Shown here piece after piece: positions 35,035-43,804 of a DNA stretch of 64,000 bases. The notes under the pieces were generated by a model that did not search any database, had not been told where the DNA came from, and saw nothing but the letters and a program-made list of their open reading frames with translations. This DNA is from Bradyrhizobium yuanmingense (lineage in GTDB: Bacteria > Pseudomonadota > Alphaproteobacteria > Rhizobiales > Xanthobacteraceae). Made by a program: the position numbers and the translations under genes. Numbering within the stretch: position 1 is the stretch's first letter; every line of letters begins with the position of its first letter. The stretch lies in contig NZ_FMAE01000001.1 in assembly GCF_900094575.1 (NCBI RefSeq), positions 310,001 through 374,000 on the forward strand, given 5' to 3'.

Positions 35035-35952
35035 ATGCTGGACTTCAGGTCGATCGAGACGTTCCTATGGGTCGTGAAGCTCGGCAGCTTTCGTGGCGCC
35101 GCGCAACGCCTCAACACCACCCAGCCGGCGATCTCCCAGCGCATCGCCCAGCTCGAGCGCGAGATGGGCGTGAAGCTCCTGAACCGCGATCATCGCATCG
35201 CCTCCCCGACCCCGAGCGGCCGACAGATGATGGTCTACGCGGAGAAGCTGATCGGCCTGCGCGCTGCGATGATGGCGGAGATCGGCGATGCTTCCGCGAT
35301 GCGCGGCGTGATGCGGCTCGGCGTCGCCGAGACCATCGTGCACACCTGGCTGCCGCGGCTCGTCAAGAGCGTCAACGAGGTCTATCCGAACCTGTCGCTG
35401 GAGATCGAGGTCGACATCACGCCGAACCTCACCGCGCGCCTGCTCGCACAGGAGATCGAGCTCGCCTTCGTGGTCGGACCGCTGTCCGCCTCCGGCGTGC
35501 ACAACCGCGTGCTCGCCGATTATCCGATCGGCTTCCTCGCGAGTCCCTCGCTCGGGCTCGGCAAGGGCCCGGTGACGCCGGCGGACCTCGCGCGGTTTCC
35601 GATCATCACCTTCCCGCGCAAGACCAAGCCCTACGAGGTCGTGCGCGAGGTGTTCGACCGGCCGGAGCTGCCGCCGATCCGCCTGCATGCGTCCGCTTCG
35701 CTGGCGACCGTCATCCACATGGCGGTCGAGGGCCTTGGCATCGCCGTGATCCCCGACGCCATCGTCGAGAACGAACTCGCCGACGGACGGCTGCAGCTGC
35801 TCGACACCGATCTTTCCATCGCGCCGCTGACCTTCACCGCGAGCTGGCTGGCCTCGCCCGATGTCGTCGCCGTGGAGCGCGTCGCCGAGCTTGCACGGCA
35901 AATTGCGCAGAGCAGCCTCGCGGTTGACGCGCCCGCACAGGCGCGTCATTGA
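35035..35952 (+). CDS. LysR family transcriptional regulator
   Basis: A 305-residue LysR-type regulator. The winged helix-turn-helix is at about 3-62 (FRGAAQRLNTTQPAISQRIAQLE). The effector-binding domain follows from about 88 (MRLGVAETIVHTWLP). It faces the DUF1445-livKHMGF operon and is followed 32 bp later by the amidohydrolase gene, so it probably controls both directions in answer to a small acid or amino-acid derivative. The palindrome at 34997-35017 is its probable site. Confidence 0.93.
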   Translation: MLDFRSIETFLWVVKLGSFRGAAQRLNTTQPAISQRIAQLEREMGVKLLNRDHRIASPTPSGRQMMVYAEKLIGLRAAMMAEIGDASAMRGVMRLGVAETIVHTWLPRLVKSVNEVYPNLSLEIEVDITPNLTARLLAQEIELAFVVGPLSASGVHNRVLADYPIGFLASPSLGLGKGPVTPADLARFPIITFPRKTKPYEVVREVFDRPELPPIRLHASASLATVIHMAVEGLGIAVIPDAIVENELADGRLQLLDTDLSIAPLTFTASWLASPDVVAVERVAELARQIAQSSLAVDAPAQARH

Positions 35953-35984
35953 AAAAGGCGCCGGACAAAAGAGAGAACGACCGC

Positions 35985-37235
35985 ATGAGCCGAGCCGCGA
36001 CCAACCTGCAAATCGATTCCGCCCGCCTGTGGGGCTCCATCCACGAGACCGCGCAATTCGGCGCGACGGCCAAAGGCGGCGTGCGGCGGCTGACGTTGAG
36101 CCGTGAAGACAAGCAGGTGCGCGATTGGTTCCGCAAGGCCTGCGAGGATGCCGGACTGGAAGTCCACGTCGACGCGCTCGGATCACAGTTCGGCCTGCGC
36201 AAGGGCCGCGACATGTCGAAGCTGCCCGTCGGCATCGGCTCGCACCTCGACACCCAGCCGACCGGCGGCAAGTATGACGGCATCCTGGGAACGCTCGGCG
36301 CGCTGGAGGTGATCCGCACGCTGAACGATGCCGGCATCGAGACCGAGGCGCCGATCTGCATCGTGAACTGGACCAACGAGGAAGGCTCGCGCTTCGCACC
36401 TGCGATGATGGCTTCCGCCGCCTATGTCGGCGACTTCACCACCGACGACATTTTGTCGCGCAAGGACGCCGAGGGCACCACCGTCGGCCAGGCGCTCGAC
36501 GGCATCGGCTATCGCGGCGACAAGCCGGTCGGCTTCCAGAAGCTCGGCTGCTTCGTCGAGCTGCACATCGAGCAGGGGCCGATCCTGGAAGCCGAAGGCA
36601 AGACCATCGGCGTGGTCGATTCCGGCCAGGGCGTGCTCTGGTACGACGGCAAGATCTCCGGCTTCGAGAGCCATGCGGGCTCCACGCCGATGCCGCTGCG
36701 GCGCGATGCGCTGGCGACCTTGTCGGAGATCGTGCTGGCGATGGAGTCGATTGCGAGGAAGCACGGGCCGAACGCCGTCGGCACGATCGGCGAGGCCGTC
36801 ATCGCCAATCCCTCGCGCAACGTCATTCCCGGCGAGATCGCCTTCACCATGGACTGCCGCAGTGCCGACGGTGCCATCATGGACGCGCTCGACGGCGATT
36901 TGCGAGCGGCAATCGCCGAGATCGCCGCGCGCCGCAAGGTCGAGGTCAAGATCGATCTGGTATGGCGCAAGCCGCCGACGCATTTCGATCCGAAGCTGAT
37001 TGCTGCCGTCGAGAACGCCGCGAAGACGCTCGGCTATTCCTCGCGCCGCATCACCTCCGGCGCTGGCCACGACGCCTGCAACCTCAACACGATCATGCCG
37101 GCGGCGATGGTGTTCGTGCCCTGCAAGGACGGCATCAGCCACAACGAGCTGGAGGATGCGACGCAGGGCGACTGCGCCGCGGGCACCAACGTCCTCATGC
37201 ATACCGTGCTGGCAGTCGCCGGCGTCGCATCCTGA
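35985..37235 (+). CDS. M20-family Zn-dependent amidohydrolase (N-carbamoyl-amino acid hydrolase / allantoate amidohydrolase type)
   Basis: A 416-residue binuclear zinc hydrolase. Metal and substrate motifs are GSHLDTQPTGGKYDG (about 86-100), WTNEEGSRFAPAM, ELHIEQGP and GAGHDACN near the end. In the family, enzymes cleave the carbamoyl or ureido group from N-carbamoyl amino acids, beta-ureidopropionate or allantoate. HLDTQPTGG is the form I associate with carbamoylases and ureidopropionases, but the exact substrate cannot be decided. The ATG at 35985 follows agagagaacg. It is first in an operon with two dehydrogenases. Confidence 0.88.
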   Translation: MSRAATNLQIDSARLWGSIHETAQFGATAKGGVRRLTLSREDKQVRDWFRKACEDAGLEVHVDALGSQFGLRKGRDMSKLPVGIGSHLDTQPTGGKYDGILGTLGALEVIRTLNDAGIETEAPICIVNWTNEEGSRFAPAMMASAAYVGDFTTDDILSRKDAEGTTVGQALDGIGYRGDKPVGFQKLGCFVELHIEQGPILEAEGKTIGVVDSGQGVLWYDGKISGFESHAGSTPMPLRRDALATLSEIVLAMESIARKHGPNAVGTIGEAVIANPSRNVIPGEIAFTMDCRSADGAIMDALDGDLRAAIAEIAARRKVEVKIDLVWRKPPTHFDPKLIAAVENAAKTLGYSSRRITSGAGHDACNLNTIMPAAMVFVPCKDGISHNELEDATQGDCAAGTNVLMHTVLAVAGVAS

Positions 37236-37247
37236 GCGGAGAGAACC

Positions 37248-38159
37248 ATGCGCGGAGTTTTCGTCGACGCCAATGAATCGCTGGCCGTGATCATGGAGCG
37301 GCTGGAGAAGCCTGGCGATCCCAAGGTGCGGATCAACAGGAATCCCGACATCACGCCCGAGCAATATCCGGAAGTCCTCGACGGCGCCGAGATCGCGATC
37401 GTCGACCACACCGCGCTGCCGACCGAGGTCGCGAAGAAATGCACCGGGCTGAAGCACGTCGTGTTCCTCGGCACCGGCGCGCGCAGCTACATGAATCCGG
37501 AAGAGCTCGCCGAGCTCGGCATCTCCGTGCATCTGATCAAGGGCTACGGCGACACGGCGGTTGCGGAATCCGCGATCGCGCTGATGTGGGCGTCGGCCCG
37601 CGTCATCGCGATGATGGACCGCGAGATGCGGGCCGGGAACTGGCTGCGCGAGGACGGCATGCAGCTCACCGGCAAGACGCTCGGCCTGATCGGCTTCGGC
37701 GGCATCGCCGCGGAGGTCGCGCGCATCGCGTCCGGCAGCGGCATGAAGGTGATCGCCTGGAACCGTTCGCCGAAGAGCTATCCGGGGGTCGAATTTACCG
37801 ATCTCGACAGCGTGCTGGCGAGAAGCGACGTGGTGTCGCTGCACCTGCTGCTCAACGACGAGACGCGCGGCATGATCACGCGCGAGAAGATCCTTGCTAT
37901 GAAACGCGGCGTCATTCTCATCAACACCGCCCGCGCCGCTGTTGTCGACGAGGCCGCCATGATCGAGGCGCTGAAGTCCGGCCATATCCGCCACGCCGGC
38001 CTTGATGTCTTCAACATCGAGCCGCTGCCCGGCGATCATCCGCTGACGAAGCTGCCGAACGTGACGTTGTCGGCGCATTCGGCCTTCCGCACACCGGAGG
38101 CGAGCGAGAACCTGATTGAAGCGGCGTTGGTCCATTGCCGCCGGATCGTGAAGGGATAA
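37248..38159 (+). CDS. D-2-hydroxyacid dehydrogenase family protein
   Basis: A 303-residue NAD-dependent 2-hydroxyacid dehydrogenase. The nucleotide site GLIGFGGIAAEVA is near 145. The catalytic Arg is in NTARAAVVDE, the Glu in DVFNIEPLP and the His in SAHSAFRTPE, so all three key residues are present. It would interconvert a 2-hydroxyacid and a 2-keto acid such as glyoxylate or hydroxypyruvate. It lies 12 bp after the amidohydrolase and 11 bp before the Ldh-type gene, so the three act together. Confidence 0.9.
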   Translation: MRGVFVDANESLAVIMERLEKPGDPKVRINRNPDITPEQYPEVLDGAEIAIVDHTALPTEVAKKCTGLKHVVFLGTGARSYMNPEELAELGISVHLIKGYGDTAVAESAIALMWASARVIAMMDREMRAGNWLREDGMQLTGKTLGLIGFGGIAAEVARIASGSGMKVIAWNRSPKSYPGVEFTDLDSVLARSDVVSLHLLLNDETRGMITREKILAMKRGVILINTARAAVVDEAAMIEALKSGHIRHAGLDVFNIEPLPGDHPLTKLPNVTLSAHSAFRTPEASENLIEAALVHCRRIVKG

Positions 38160-38170
38160 GAGCAACAACA

Positions 38171-39244
38171 ATGGCCGACTATCGCATCATCAAGGCAGAG
38201 TCGCTCACCAAGGCCATCCATGCCATCGTCAGGGCCGGCGGCTCCTCGGACCGCGAGGCCGAGCTCGTGGCCACCAATCTCGTCGAAGCCAATCTGAAGG
38301 GACACGACTCGCACGGCGTCGGCATGATTCCGCGCTACGTCCAGAGCGTCACCAATGGCGGCCTCGCCGTGAATTCGCACGTCAAGATCGTGCTCGACAC
38401 CGGCCCGCTTCTCACCCTCGACGGCCTCACCGGCTACGGCCAGGTGATCGGCCATGAAGCGATGGAGCTCGCGGCCGAGCGCGCAAAGAAGAACGGTGTT
38501 TGCCTTGTCGGCCTCTCAAATTCGCATCACATCGGCCGCATCGGCCACTGGGCCGAGCAGTGCATCGACCACGGGCTGGTCTCGATCCACTTCGTCAACG
38601 TGATCTCGCGCCCGATCGTGGCGCCCTGGGGCGGCAGCGACGCACGCCACGGCACCAATCCGTTCTGCGTCGGCATCCCGCGCGCCGGCAAGGATCCGAT
38701 CGTGCTCGACTTCGCCACCAGCAGGATCGCGCAGGGCAAGACCCGTGTTGCCCATAACAAGGGCGTCGAGCTCGAGGTCGGCACCATCATTGATCACGAG
38801 GGCAAGCCCACGATCAATCCGCGCTACACCGTGATTCCGCCCTACGGTGCCATCCTCCCGTTCGGCGAGCACAAGGGCTCGGGCCTTGCGCTGGTGTGCG
38901 AGATCCTCGGCGGCGCGCTCTCCGGCGGCCAGGTGGTCAAGGGCTCGTCCGACGGCAAGTACAACGTCCTTAACGGCATGCTCTCGATCGTCATCGATCC
39001 GGGCAAGCTCGGCACCGGCGAGAACCTTGCACGCGAAGTTGAGAGCTTCGTGAGCTGGCACACCGGCTCGCCGCCTGCCCCCGGCGTCGACAAGGTCAGA
39101 ATCGCGGGCGAGCCGGAGCGCGAGATCAAGAAGAAACGTCTCGCCGAGGGCATCCCGGTCGACCCAACCACCTGGCAGGAGATCCTGGATGCCGGGAAGA
39201 AGTTCGGGCTGGAACAGACGGCGATCGAGAAGATCGCGAGCTGA
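38171..39244 (+). CDS. Ldh family (malate/ureidoglycolate-type) oxidoreductase
   Basis: A 357-residue NAD(P)-dependent dehydrogenase of the type 2 malate/L-sulfolactate/ureidoglycolate family, unrelated to classical malate dehydrogenase. Family motifs are KGHDSHGVGMIPRYV (about 48-62), GLSNSHHIGRIGHWAEQC and PFGEHKGSGLALVCEI. The ATG at 38171 is preferred to 38135, which lies in the previous gene. Ureidoglycolate dehydrogenase (AllD) is in this family and allantoate amidohydrolase in that of the first operon gene, so a ureide pathway is possible, although other 2-hydroxyacids are equally compatible. Confidence 0.88.
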   Translation: MADYRIIKAESLTKAIHAIVRAGGSSDREAELVATNLVEANLKGHDSHGVGMIPRYVQSVTNGGLAVNSHVKIVLDTGPLLTLDGLTGYGQVIGHEAMELAAERAKKNGVCLVGLSNSHHIGRIGHWAEQCIDHGLVSIHFVNVISRPIVAPWGGSDARHGTNPFCVGIPRAGKDPIVLDFATSRIAQGKTRVAHNKGVELEVGTIIDHEGKPTINPRYTVIPPYGAILPFGEHKGSGLALVCEILGGALSGGQVVKGSSDGKYNVLNGMLSIVIDPGKLGTGENLAREVESFVSWHTGSPPAPGVDKVRIAGEPEREIKKKRLAEGIPVDPTTWQEILDAGKKFGLEQTAIEKIAS

Positions 39245-39408
39245 TCGGAGCGAGGCGCGCTCCTCGGCGTCGCCTCGCGCCTCATGACCAATCGCGCAAG
39301 AGAGACTGGACGGCGGCGAAATGTCGACGTGCTCGCGGCACGGGTTTGAACCGCCCCGCATGACCTTGCGACAATGCGGATATCCGATTGCATCCGCCCG
39401 AGGTTCGC

Positions 39409-40050
39409 ATGCTCTCCCGTCTCGCAAAATTCGTGTCCGGCTCAAACCTTCCGTCGCCCGGATCCGATCTCTACCGGCAACGGCTCGCCATCTACGAGAG
39501 CGAGCTTGGCGAGCCCGAGCGCACATTCACTGATAACGCAGAGCGCCGCATCGACATCCACGCCTTCGGCCGCGATTTCGTCCCGGTCTGCCAGGAGGGC
39601 TCCGACGAAGGCTATGTCCTTCTCACCAACGGGATGAGCGAGCAACGGATGCACGGCGTCCCCGGCGACGCGAAGCCCCGGGCCGAGCTGATGTGGTACG
39701 TCCGCGAGCCGACGCAGGACGTTTGCGCCAATCTGCGCTGGCTGGCCAATCTGCCGTTCATCGACACGACCTGGTTCGGCTTCGGCCATCGCGTCGCGCT
39801 TCCGTAGCCGCCGGTTGCAGGAACGGACTTCCAGACGTTCCTGTTGCTCACACCGATCATCGGCCCCGACAAGGAGATCGCCGAGGCGCTGGAGATTGCG
39901 GGCGATCCGGTGGAGATCCTGACCGTGAACCTGATCTCGCATCAGGAGCTCGGGCTGATCAAGTCCAGGGGGCTCGATCCGTTTCTCGATCTGCTCGACG
40001 AGAACGACTATCCGCCGATATTCGATCCGTCGCGGAAGTCGTATGTGTAG
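39409..40050 (+). pseudogene. Suppressor-of-fused-domain protein gene interrupted by an in-frame TAG
   Basis: A frame of 213 codons that looks like a bacterial suppressor of fused (SUFU)-domain protein. The first 132 residues (MLSRLAKFVSG to FGHRVALP) end at TAG 39805-39807. The same frame continues without further break to TAG at 40050, giving TFLLLTPIIGPDKEIAE and LISHQELGLIKSRGLDP, which match the second half of this domain. There is no shift of frame, so a single base change explains the break. Both halves look otherwise well kept, so this is a recent mutation, a read-through site or a sequence error. No ribosome site is seen for the second half. Confidence 0.8.
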
Positions 40051-40075
40051 TCGTAGGCCAAAGCACTGCTGCCGT

Positions 40076-40238
40076 TCCCTTCTCCCCTTGTGGGAGAAGG
40101 TGGCGCGAAGCGCCGGATGAGGGGTTCTCTCGGCGAACAATTTTACGGCTGATAGGTCTGCCTCTGCGGAAACAGACCCCTCACCCGTCTTCGATGCTTC
40201 GCATCGAAGCCACCCTCTCCCACAAGGGGAGAGGGTGA
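40076..40238. repeat. Intergenic inverted repeat, family E
   Basis: Arms ccttctccccttgtgggag... and ...ctcccacaaggggagagg enclose an inner pair gatgaggggt / acccctcacc and a small palindrome gatgcttcgcatc. It lies between the broken SUFU gene (+) and the tartrate-dehydrogenase gene (-). Confidence 0.85.
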
Positions 40239-40247
40239 AGCGGCGAA

Positions 40248-41321
40248 CTAATCCACCATATCCGCAACCGCCTTGCCGCACGCCGTCGTGTCGGCATTGC
40301 CGCCGAGATCCTTGGTGCGCAGCGTGCGTTCGGCGAGCGTGCGCTCGATCGCCTCGACGATCGACTTGCCGGCTTCCTTCTCCCCGAGATGCTCGAACAT
40401 CATCGCGCCGGACCAGATCATGCCGATCGGGTTGGCGATGCCCTGGCCTGCGATGTCGGGCGCCGAGCCGTGCACCGGTTCGAACACGGATGGGAAATCG
40501 CCCTCCGGGTTGATGTTGCCGGACGGAGCGATGCCGATGGTGCCGGTGCAGGCCGGGCCGAGATCGGAGAGGATGTCGCCGAACAGGTTGGAGCCGACCA
40601 CGACGTCGAACCAGTCCGGATGCAGCACGAAGTTCGCGGTGAGAATGTCGATGTGGTACTTGTCCCACTTCACGCCTGGAAACTTCTTGGCCATCGCCTC
40701 CACGCGCTCGTCCCAATAGGGCATGGTGATCGAGATGCCGTTGGACTTGGTCGCCGAGGTCAGGTGCTTCTTGGGCCGCGACTGCGCGAGCTCGAAGGCG
40801 AATTTCAGGATGCGGTCGACGCCGGTACGGGTCATCACCGTCTGCTGCGTCACGAACTCGCGGTCGGTGTCCGGGAACATGCGGCCGCCGACCGAGGAAT
40901 ATTCGCCTTCGGTGTTCTCGCGCACCACCCAGAAATCGATATCGCCGGGCTTGCGCCCCGCCAGCGGCGACGGCACGCCGGGCATCAACCGCACCGGGCG
41001 CAGGTTGACGTACTGGTCGAACTCGCGGCGGAACTTGATCAGCGAGCCCCACAGCGAGACGTGGTCCGGGATCTTGGCCGGCCAGCCGACCGCACCGAAA
41101 TAGATCGCATCGTGCTTGCCGATCTTCTCCTTCCAGTCGTCGGGCATCATCTGGCCGTGCTTCTCGTAATAGTCGTAAGACGAGAAGTCGAAATGGTCGA
41201 ATTGCAGCGAGACGTTGTGCTTCTTCGCCGCCGCCTCCAAAACGCGCAGGCCCTCGGGCATCACCTCCTTGCCGATGCCGTCGCCGGGAATGACCGCGAT
41301 CCGGTATTGTTTCTTGCTCAT
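40248..41321 (-). CDS. ttuC: Tartrate dehydrogenase-type isopropylmalate/isocitrate dehydrogenase family protein
   Basis: A 357-residue metal- and NAD-dependent beta-decarboxylating dehydrogenase. IPGDGIGKEVMPEG is at 11-24, the substrate arginines lie in KFRREFDQYVNLRPVRL, RENTEGEYSSVGG follows, and the metal-binding Asp residues are in GSNLFGDILSDLGP. The SSYDYYEKHGQMMPDDW stretch is that of tartrate dehydrogenase/decarboxylase rather than leucine-pathway LeuB. It would act on tartrate or D-malate. The gene is divergent from the SDR at 41475, and repeated half-sites lie between them. Confidence 0.9.
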   Translation of the reverse strand: MSKKQYRIAVIPGDGIGKEVMPEGLRVLEAAAKKHNVSLQFDHFDFSSYDYYEKHGQMMPDDWKEKIGKHDAIYFGAVGWPAKIPDHVSLWGSLIKFRREFDQYVNLRPVRLMPGVPSPLAGRKPGDIDFWVVRENTEGEYSSVGGRMFPDTDREFVTQQTVMTRTGVDRILKFAFELAQSRPKKHLTSATKSNGISITMPYWDERVEAMAKKFPGVKWDKYHIDILTANFVLHPDWFDVVVGSNLFGDILSDLGPACTGTIGIAPSGNINPEGDFPSVFEPVHGSAPDIAGQGIANPIGMIWSGAMMFEHLGEKEAGKSIVEAIERTLAERTLRTKDLGGNADTTACGKAVADMVD

Positions 41322-41362
41322 CGAGAACGTCCTTGGTTGGTCCGGCAGTCGCCGCCTTCTGA

Positions 41363-41413
41363 CTGCACTGCAATGGACCAAACGCGGCGGCAGTGCAACG
41401 CTGCACTGCAATG
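41363..41413. promoter_or_regulatory. Repeated tgcactgc half-sites, probable operator
   Basis: The perfect inverted repeat gcagtgca-acgc-tgcactgc is at 41390-41409. A further tgcactgc is at 41364-41371, and the 13-mer ctgcactgcaatg occurs twice (41363-41375 and 41401-41413), 38 bp apart. The cluster is 42-93 bp upstream of ttuC and 62-112 bp upstream of the SDR. The regulator is not encoded next to it. Confidence 0.65.
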
Positions 41414-41474
41414 TTGACCATGGCGCGGCCAAGCGCCTACTGATTTGATCCTGTTCCCACGAACGAGTATCCCC

Positions 41475-42251
41475 ATGGATCTGCATCTGCGCGGCAAGCG
41501 CGTCCTGATCACCGGCGCGTCCAAGGGCATTGGCGCAGCCGCCGCCGAGGCCTTCGCCGAGGAAGGCGCGCATCTCCTCCTCGCGGCGCGTAGCGGCGAT
41601 CAGCTCAAGGCGCTGGCCGACCGTTTGCGCGCCGCGCACCAGATCGACGCCACAACGAGCATCGTCGATCTGCGCAAGGAGGAGGACGTGGCCCGGCTGG
41701 CGAAGGAAGCCGCCGACATCGACGTGCTCGTCAACAATGCCGGCGACATCCCGGGCGGCTCGATCGGCAAGATCGACGAGGCGACCTGGCGGCACGCCTG
41801 GGAACTGAAGGTGTTCGGCTATATCAACCTGACTCGCTACATCTACGCCCAGATGAAAGCCAGGGGCGGCGGCGTCATCGTCAACGACATCGGCGCGGCC
41901 GGCGAGAAGTTCGACGCCAACTACATCTGCGGCAGCGCCGGCAATGCCGCGCTGATGGCGTTCACACGGGCGCTCGGCGGCAAGAGCCTGGGCGACAACA
42001 TCCGCGTGGTCGGCATCAATCCCGGCCCCGTCGGCACCGACCGCCACGTCACCCTGCTCAAGACGCGGGCCAAGCACCAGTTCGGCGACGAGAGCCGCTA
42101 CAAGGAATTCCAGAAGAGCCTGCCGCTCGGCCGTCCCGCGCATGCGCGCGAGATCGGCGACCTCATGGCGTTCCTGGCGTCGGATCGCGCCGGCTATACG
42201 TCGGGCGTGATCTACACCGTCGACGGCGGCATCAGCGCCGGGTGGGGTTAA
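41475..42251 (+). CDS. SDR family oxidoreductase
   Basis: A 258-residue SDR. TGASKGIGAA is at about 14-23 and NNAGD near 87. The usual YxxxK is altered: the stretch reads ANYICGSAGNAALMAFTRALG, so Tyr or Cys lies where Tyr is expected and the Lys is Asn or Gly. The reductase may be inactive, or it may use other residues. The C-terminus VDGGISAGWG is typical. ATG at 41475 is chosen over 41445, which has no ribosome site. Divergent from ttuC; its substrate is unknown. Confidence 0.85.
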   Translation: MDLHLRGKRVLITGASKGIGAAAAEAFAEEGAHLLLAARSGDQLKALADRLRAAHQIDATTSIVDLRKEEDVARLAKEAADIDVLVNNAGDIPGGSIGKIDEATWRHAWELKVFGYINLTRYIYAQMKARGGGVIVNDIGAAGEKFDANYICGSAGNAALMAFTRALGGKSLGDNIRVVGINPGPVGTDRHVTLLKTRAKHQFGDESRYKEFQKSLPLGRPAHAREIGDLMAFLASDRAGYTSGVIYTVDGGISAGWG

Positions 42252-42258
42252 CTCTATT

Positions 42259-42350
42259 CTCGTCATTGCGAGCGCAGCGAAGCAATCCAGGAATGCCTCT
42301 GTGGCAACCGGTCTGGATTGCTTAGTCGCCTCGCTCGTCGCAATGACGAG
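42259..42350. repeat. Intergenic inverted repeat, family C
   Basis: Arms ctcgtcattgcgagcg and cgctcgtcgcaatgacgag with inner gcaatcca and tggattgc. It starts 8 bp after the SDR stop and ends 29 bp before the amidase start on the same strand. Confidence 0.88.
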
Positions 42351-42378
42351 CCCTCGAATAAGGACAGGAGCAAACTAA

Positions 42379-43797
42379 GTGTCCCAGGATCTGATCCGCG
42401 AAACCGCCTGCACCGTCGTCGACAAGCTGCGCTCCGGCGACGTCTCGCCGCTCGAGCTCCTGGACGTGGTGGAGACGCGCATCCAGGAGGTCGACGGCAA
42501 GGTCAACGCGCTGCCGACGCTGTGCTTCGATCGCGCGCGGGAGAGTGCGAAGACACTGATGCAGAAGCCGGCCGGTGCGCGCGGGCTGCTCGCCGGGCTG
42601 CCGGTGCCGATCAAGGATCTGACCGACGTTGCGGGTGTGTTGAATACGCAGGGCTCGCCGATCTTCAAGGACAACATTCCCGCGAAGTCTGACCTCATGG
42701 TCGAGAACCTCGAGGCAAACGGCGCGGTCGTCTACGCCAAGTCGAACACGCCGGAGTTCGGGGCCGGTGCCAACACGTTCAACGAGGTGTTCGGCGCGAC
42801 GCTCAATCCCTGGGACACGACGAAATCGGCCGCGGGCTCCTCCGGCGGCGCGGCGGTGGCGCTGGCGACCGGCATGGCCTGGCTCGCCCAAGGCTCCGAC
42901 ATGGGCGGATCCTTGCGCAGCCCCGCGGCCTTCTGCGGCGTCGTCGGCATGCGGCCGAGCATCGGCCGCGTCGCGCATACCCCTAAGTCCGGCATCGATC
43001 GCAATCTCGGCGTGGTCGGCCCGATGGCGCGCAACGTCGAGGATCTCGCGCTGCTGCTGGATGCCATGAGCGGCGACTATGCCGACGATCCGCTGTCGCT
43101 GCCGGCTCCCGCAACCTCATTCCTGTCGGCGGCCCAGGCGGGCAAGCGGCCGAGGCGCATCGCCTATTCGCCCGATCTCGGCATCACCCCGGTCGATCCC
43201 GAAGTGAAGGCGATCACACGAAAGGCCGCCGAACGTTTCGCCGAAGCCGGCGCCATCGTCGAGGAGGCGCATCCGGACTGGCGCGAGGCGCATGAATGCT
43301 TCCACGTGCTGCGCGCCTTCGACTTTGCGATCACCAAGGCCAATCTGTTGCGCACCAAGCGCGACCTGCTCAAGCCCGAGGTGATCTGGAACATCGAGGA
43401 GGGTCTGAAGCTCACAGTCGAGCAGCTCGCGCGCGCCGAGGCGCAGCGCGTCGGCATGACGGCGCGGGCAGTCGAGTTCTTCAAGAGCTACGATCTGTTG
43501 CTGACGCCGACCACGATCGTTCCGCCCTTCCCGATCGAGCATCGCTATGTCGCCGAATGCGCCGGCAAGAGGTTCGAAAACTACGTCGAGTGGCTCGGCA
43601 TCGTCTACGCCATCACGCTGGCCTGCTGCCCGTCTCTCTCCCTGCCCTGCGGCTTCACGGCCTCGGGCCTGCCGGTCGGCGTGCAGGTGGTCGGCGCGCC
43701 GCGCGCCGATGCGCAGGTGATTGCCGGAGCGAAGGTGCTGGAGGATATTCTGGGCCTGCGCGGTACGACGCCGATCGATCCGAAGGTGAAGGACTAG
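42379..43797 (+). CDS. Amidase (amidase-signature family)
   Basis: A 472-residue amidase-signature enzyme hydrolysing C-N bonds of carboxamides. The catalytic triad is visible and correctly spaced: Lys79 in PVPIKDL, cis-Ser154 in AGSSGG and nucleophile Ser178 in DMGGSLRSPA. The start is GTG at 42379, following aggacaggagc. GatA-type tRNA amidotransferase is unlikely because gatB/gatC are absent and residues around the substrate pocket differ. The natural amide is not known. Confidence 0.92.
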   Translation: MSQDLIRETACTVVDKLRSGDVSPLELLDVVETRIQEVDGKVNALPTLCFDRARESAKTLMQKPAGARGLLAGLPVPIKDLTDVAGVLNTQGSPIFKDNIPAKSDLMVENLEANGAVVYAKSNTPEFGAGANTFNEVFGATLNPWDTTKSAAGSSGGAAVALATGMAWLAQGSDMGGSLRSPAAFCGVVGMRPSIGRVAHTPKSGIDRNLGVVGPMARNVEDLALLLDAMSGDYADDPLSLPAPATSFLSAAQAGKRPRRIAYSPDLGITPVDPEVKAITRKAAERFAEAGAIVEEAHPDWREAHECFHVLRAFDFAITKANLLRTKRDLLKPEVIWNIEEGLKLTVEQLARAEAQRVGMTARAVEFFKSYDLLLTPTTIVPPFPIEHRYVAECAGKRFENYVEWLGIVYAITLACCPSLSLPCGFTASGLPVGVQVVGAPRADAQVIAGAKVLEDILGLRGTTPIDPKVKD

Positions 43798-43804
43798 CCT
43801 CACT

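Noticed and set aside
36183..38171. A 662-codon open frame on the minus strand opposite the M20 and dehydrogenase genes
   Set aside because: It is the antisense shadow of three well-supported genes in high-GC DNA. Its translation is rich in Arg, His and Asp with no recognisable domain.
40076..40238. Repeated palindromes considered as a CRISPR array
   Set aside because: There are no regularly spaced identical direct repeats or spacers; the structure is a single nested inverted repeat.
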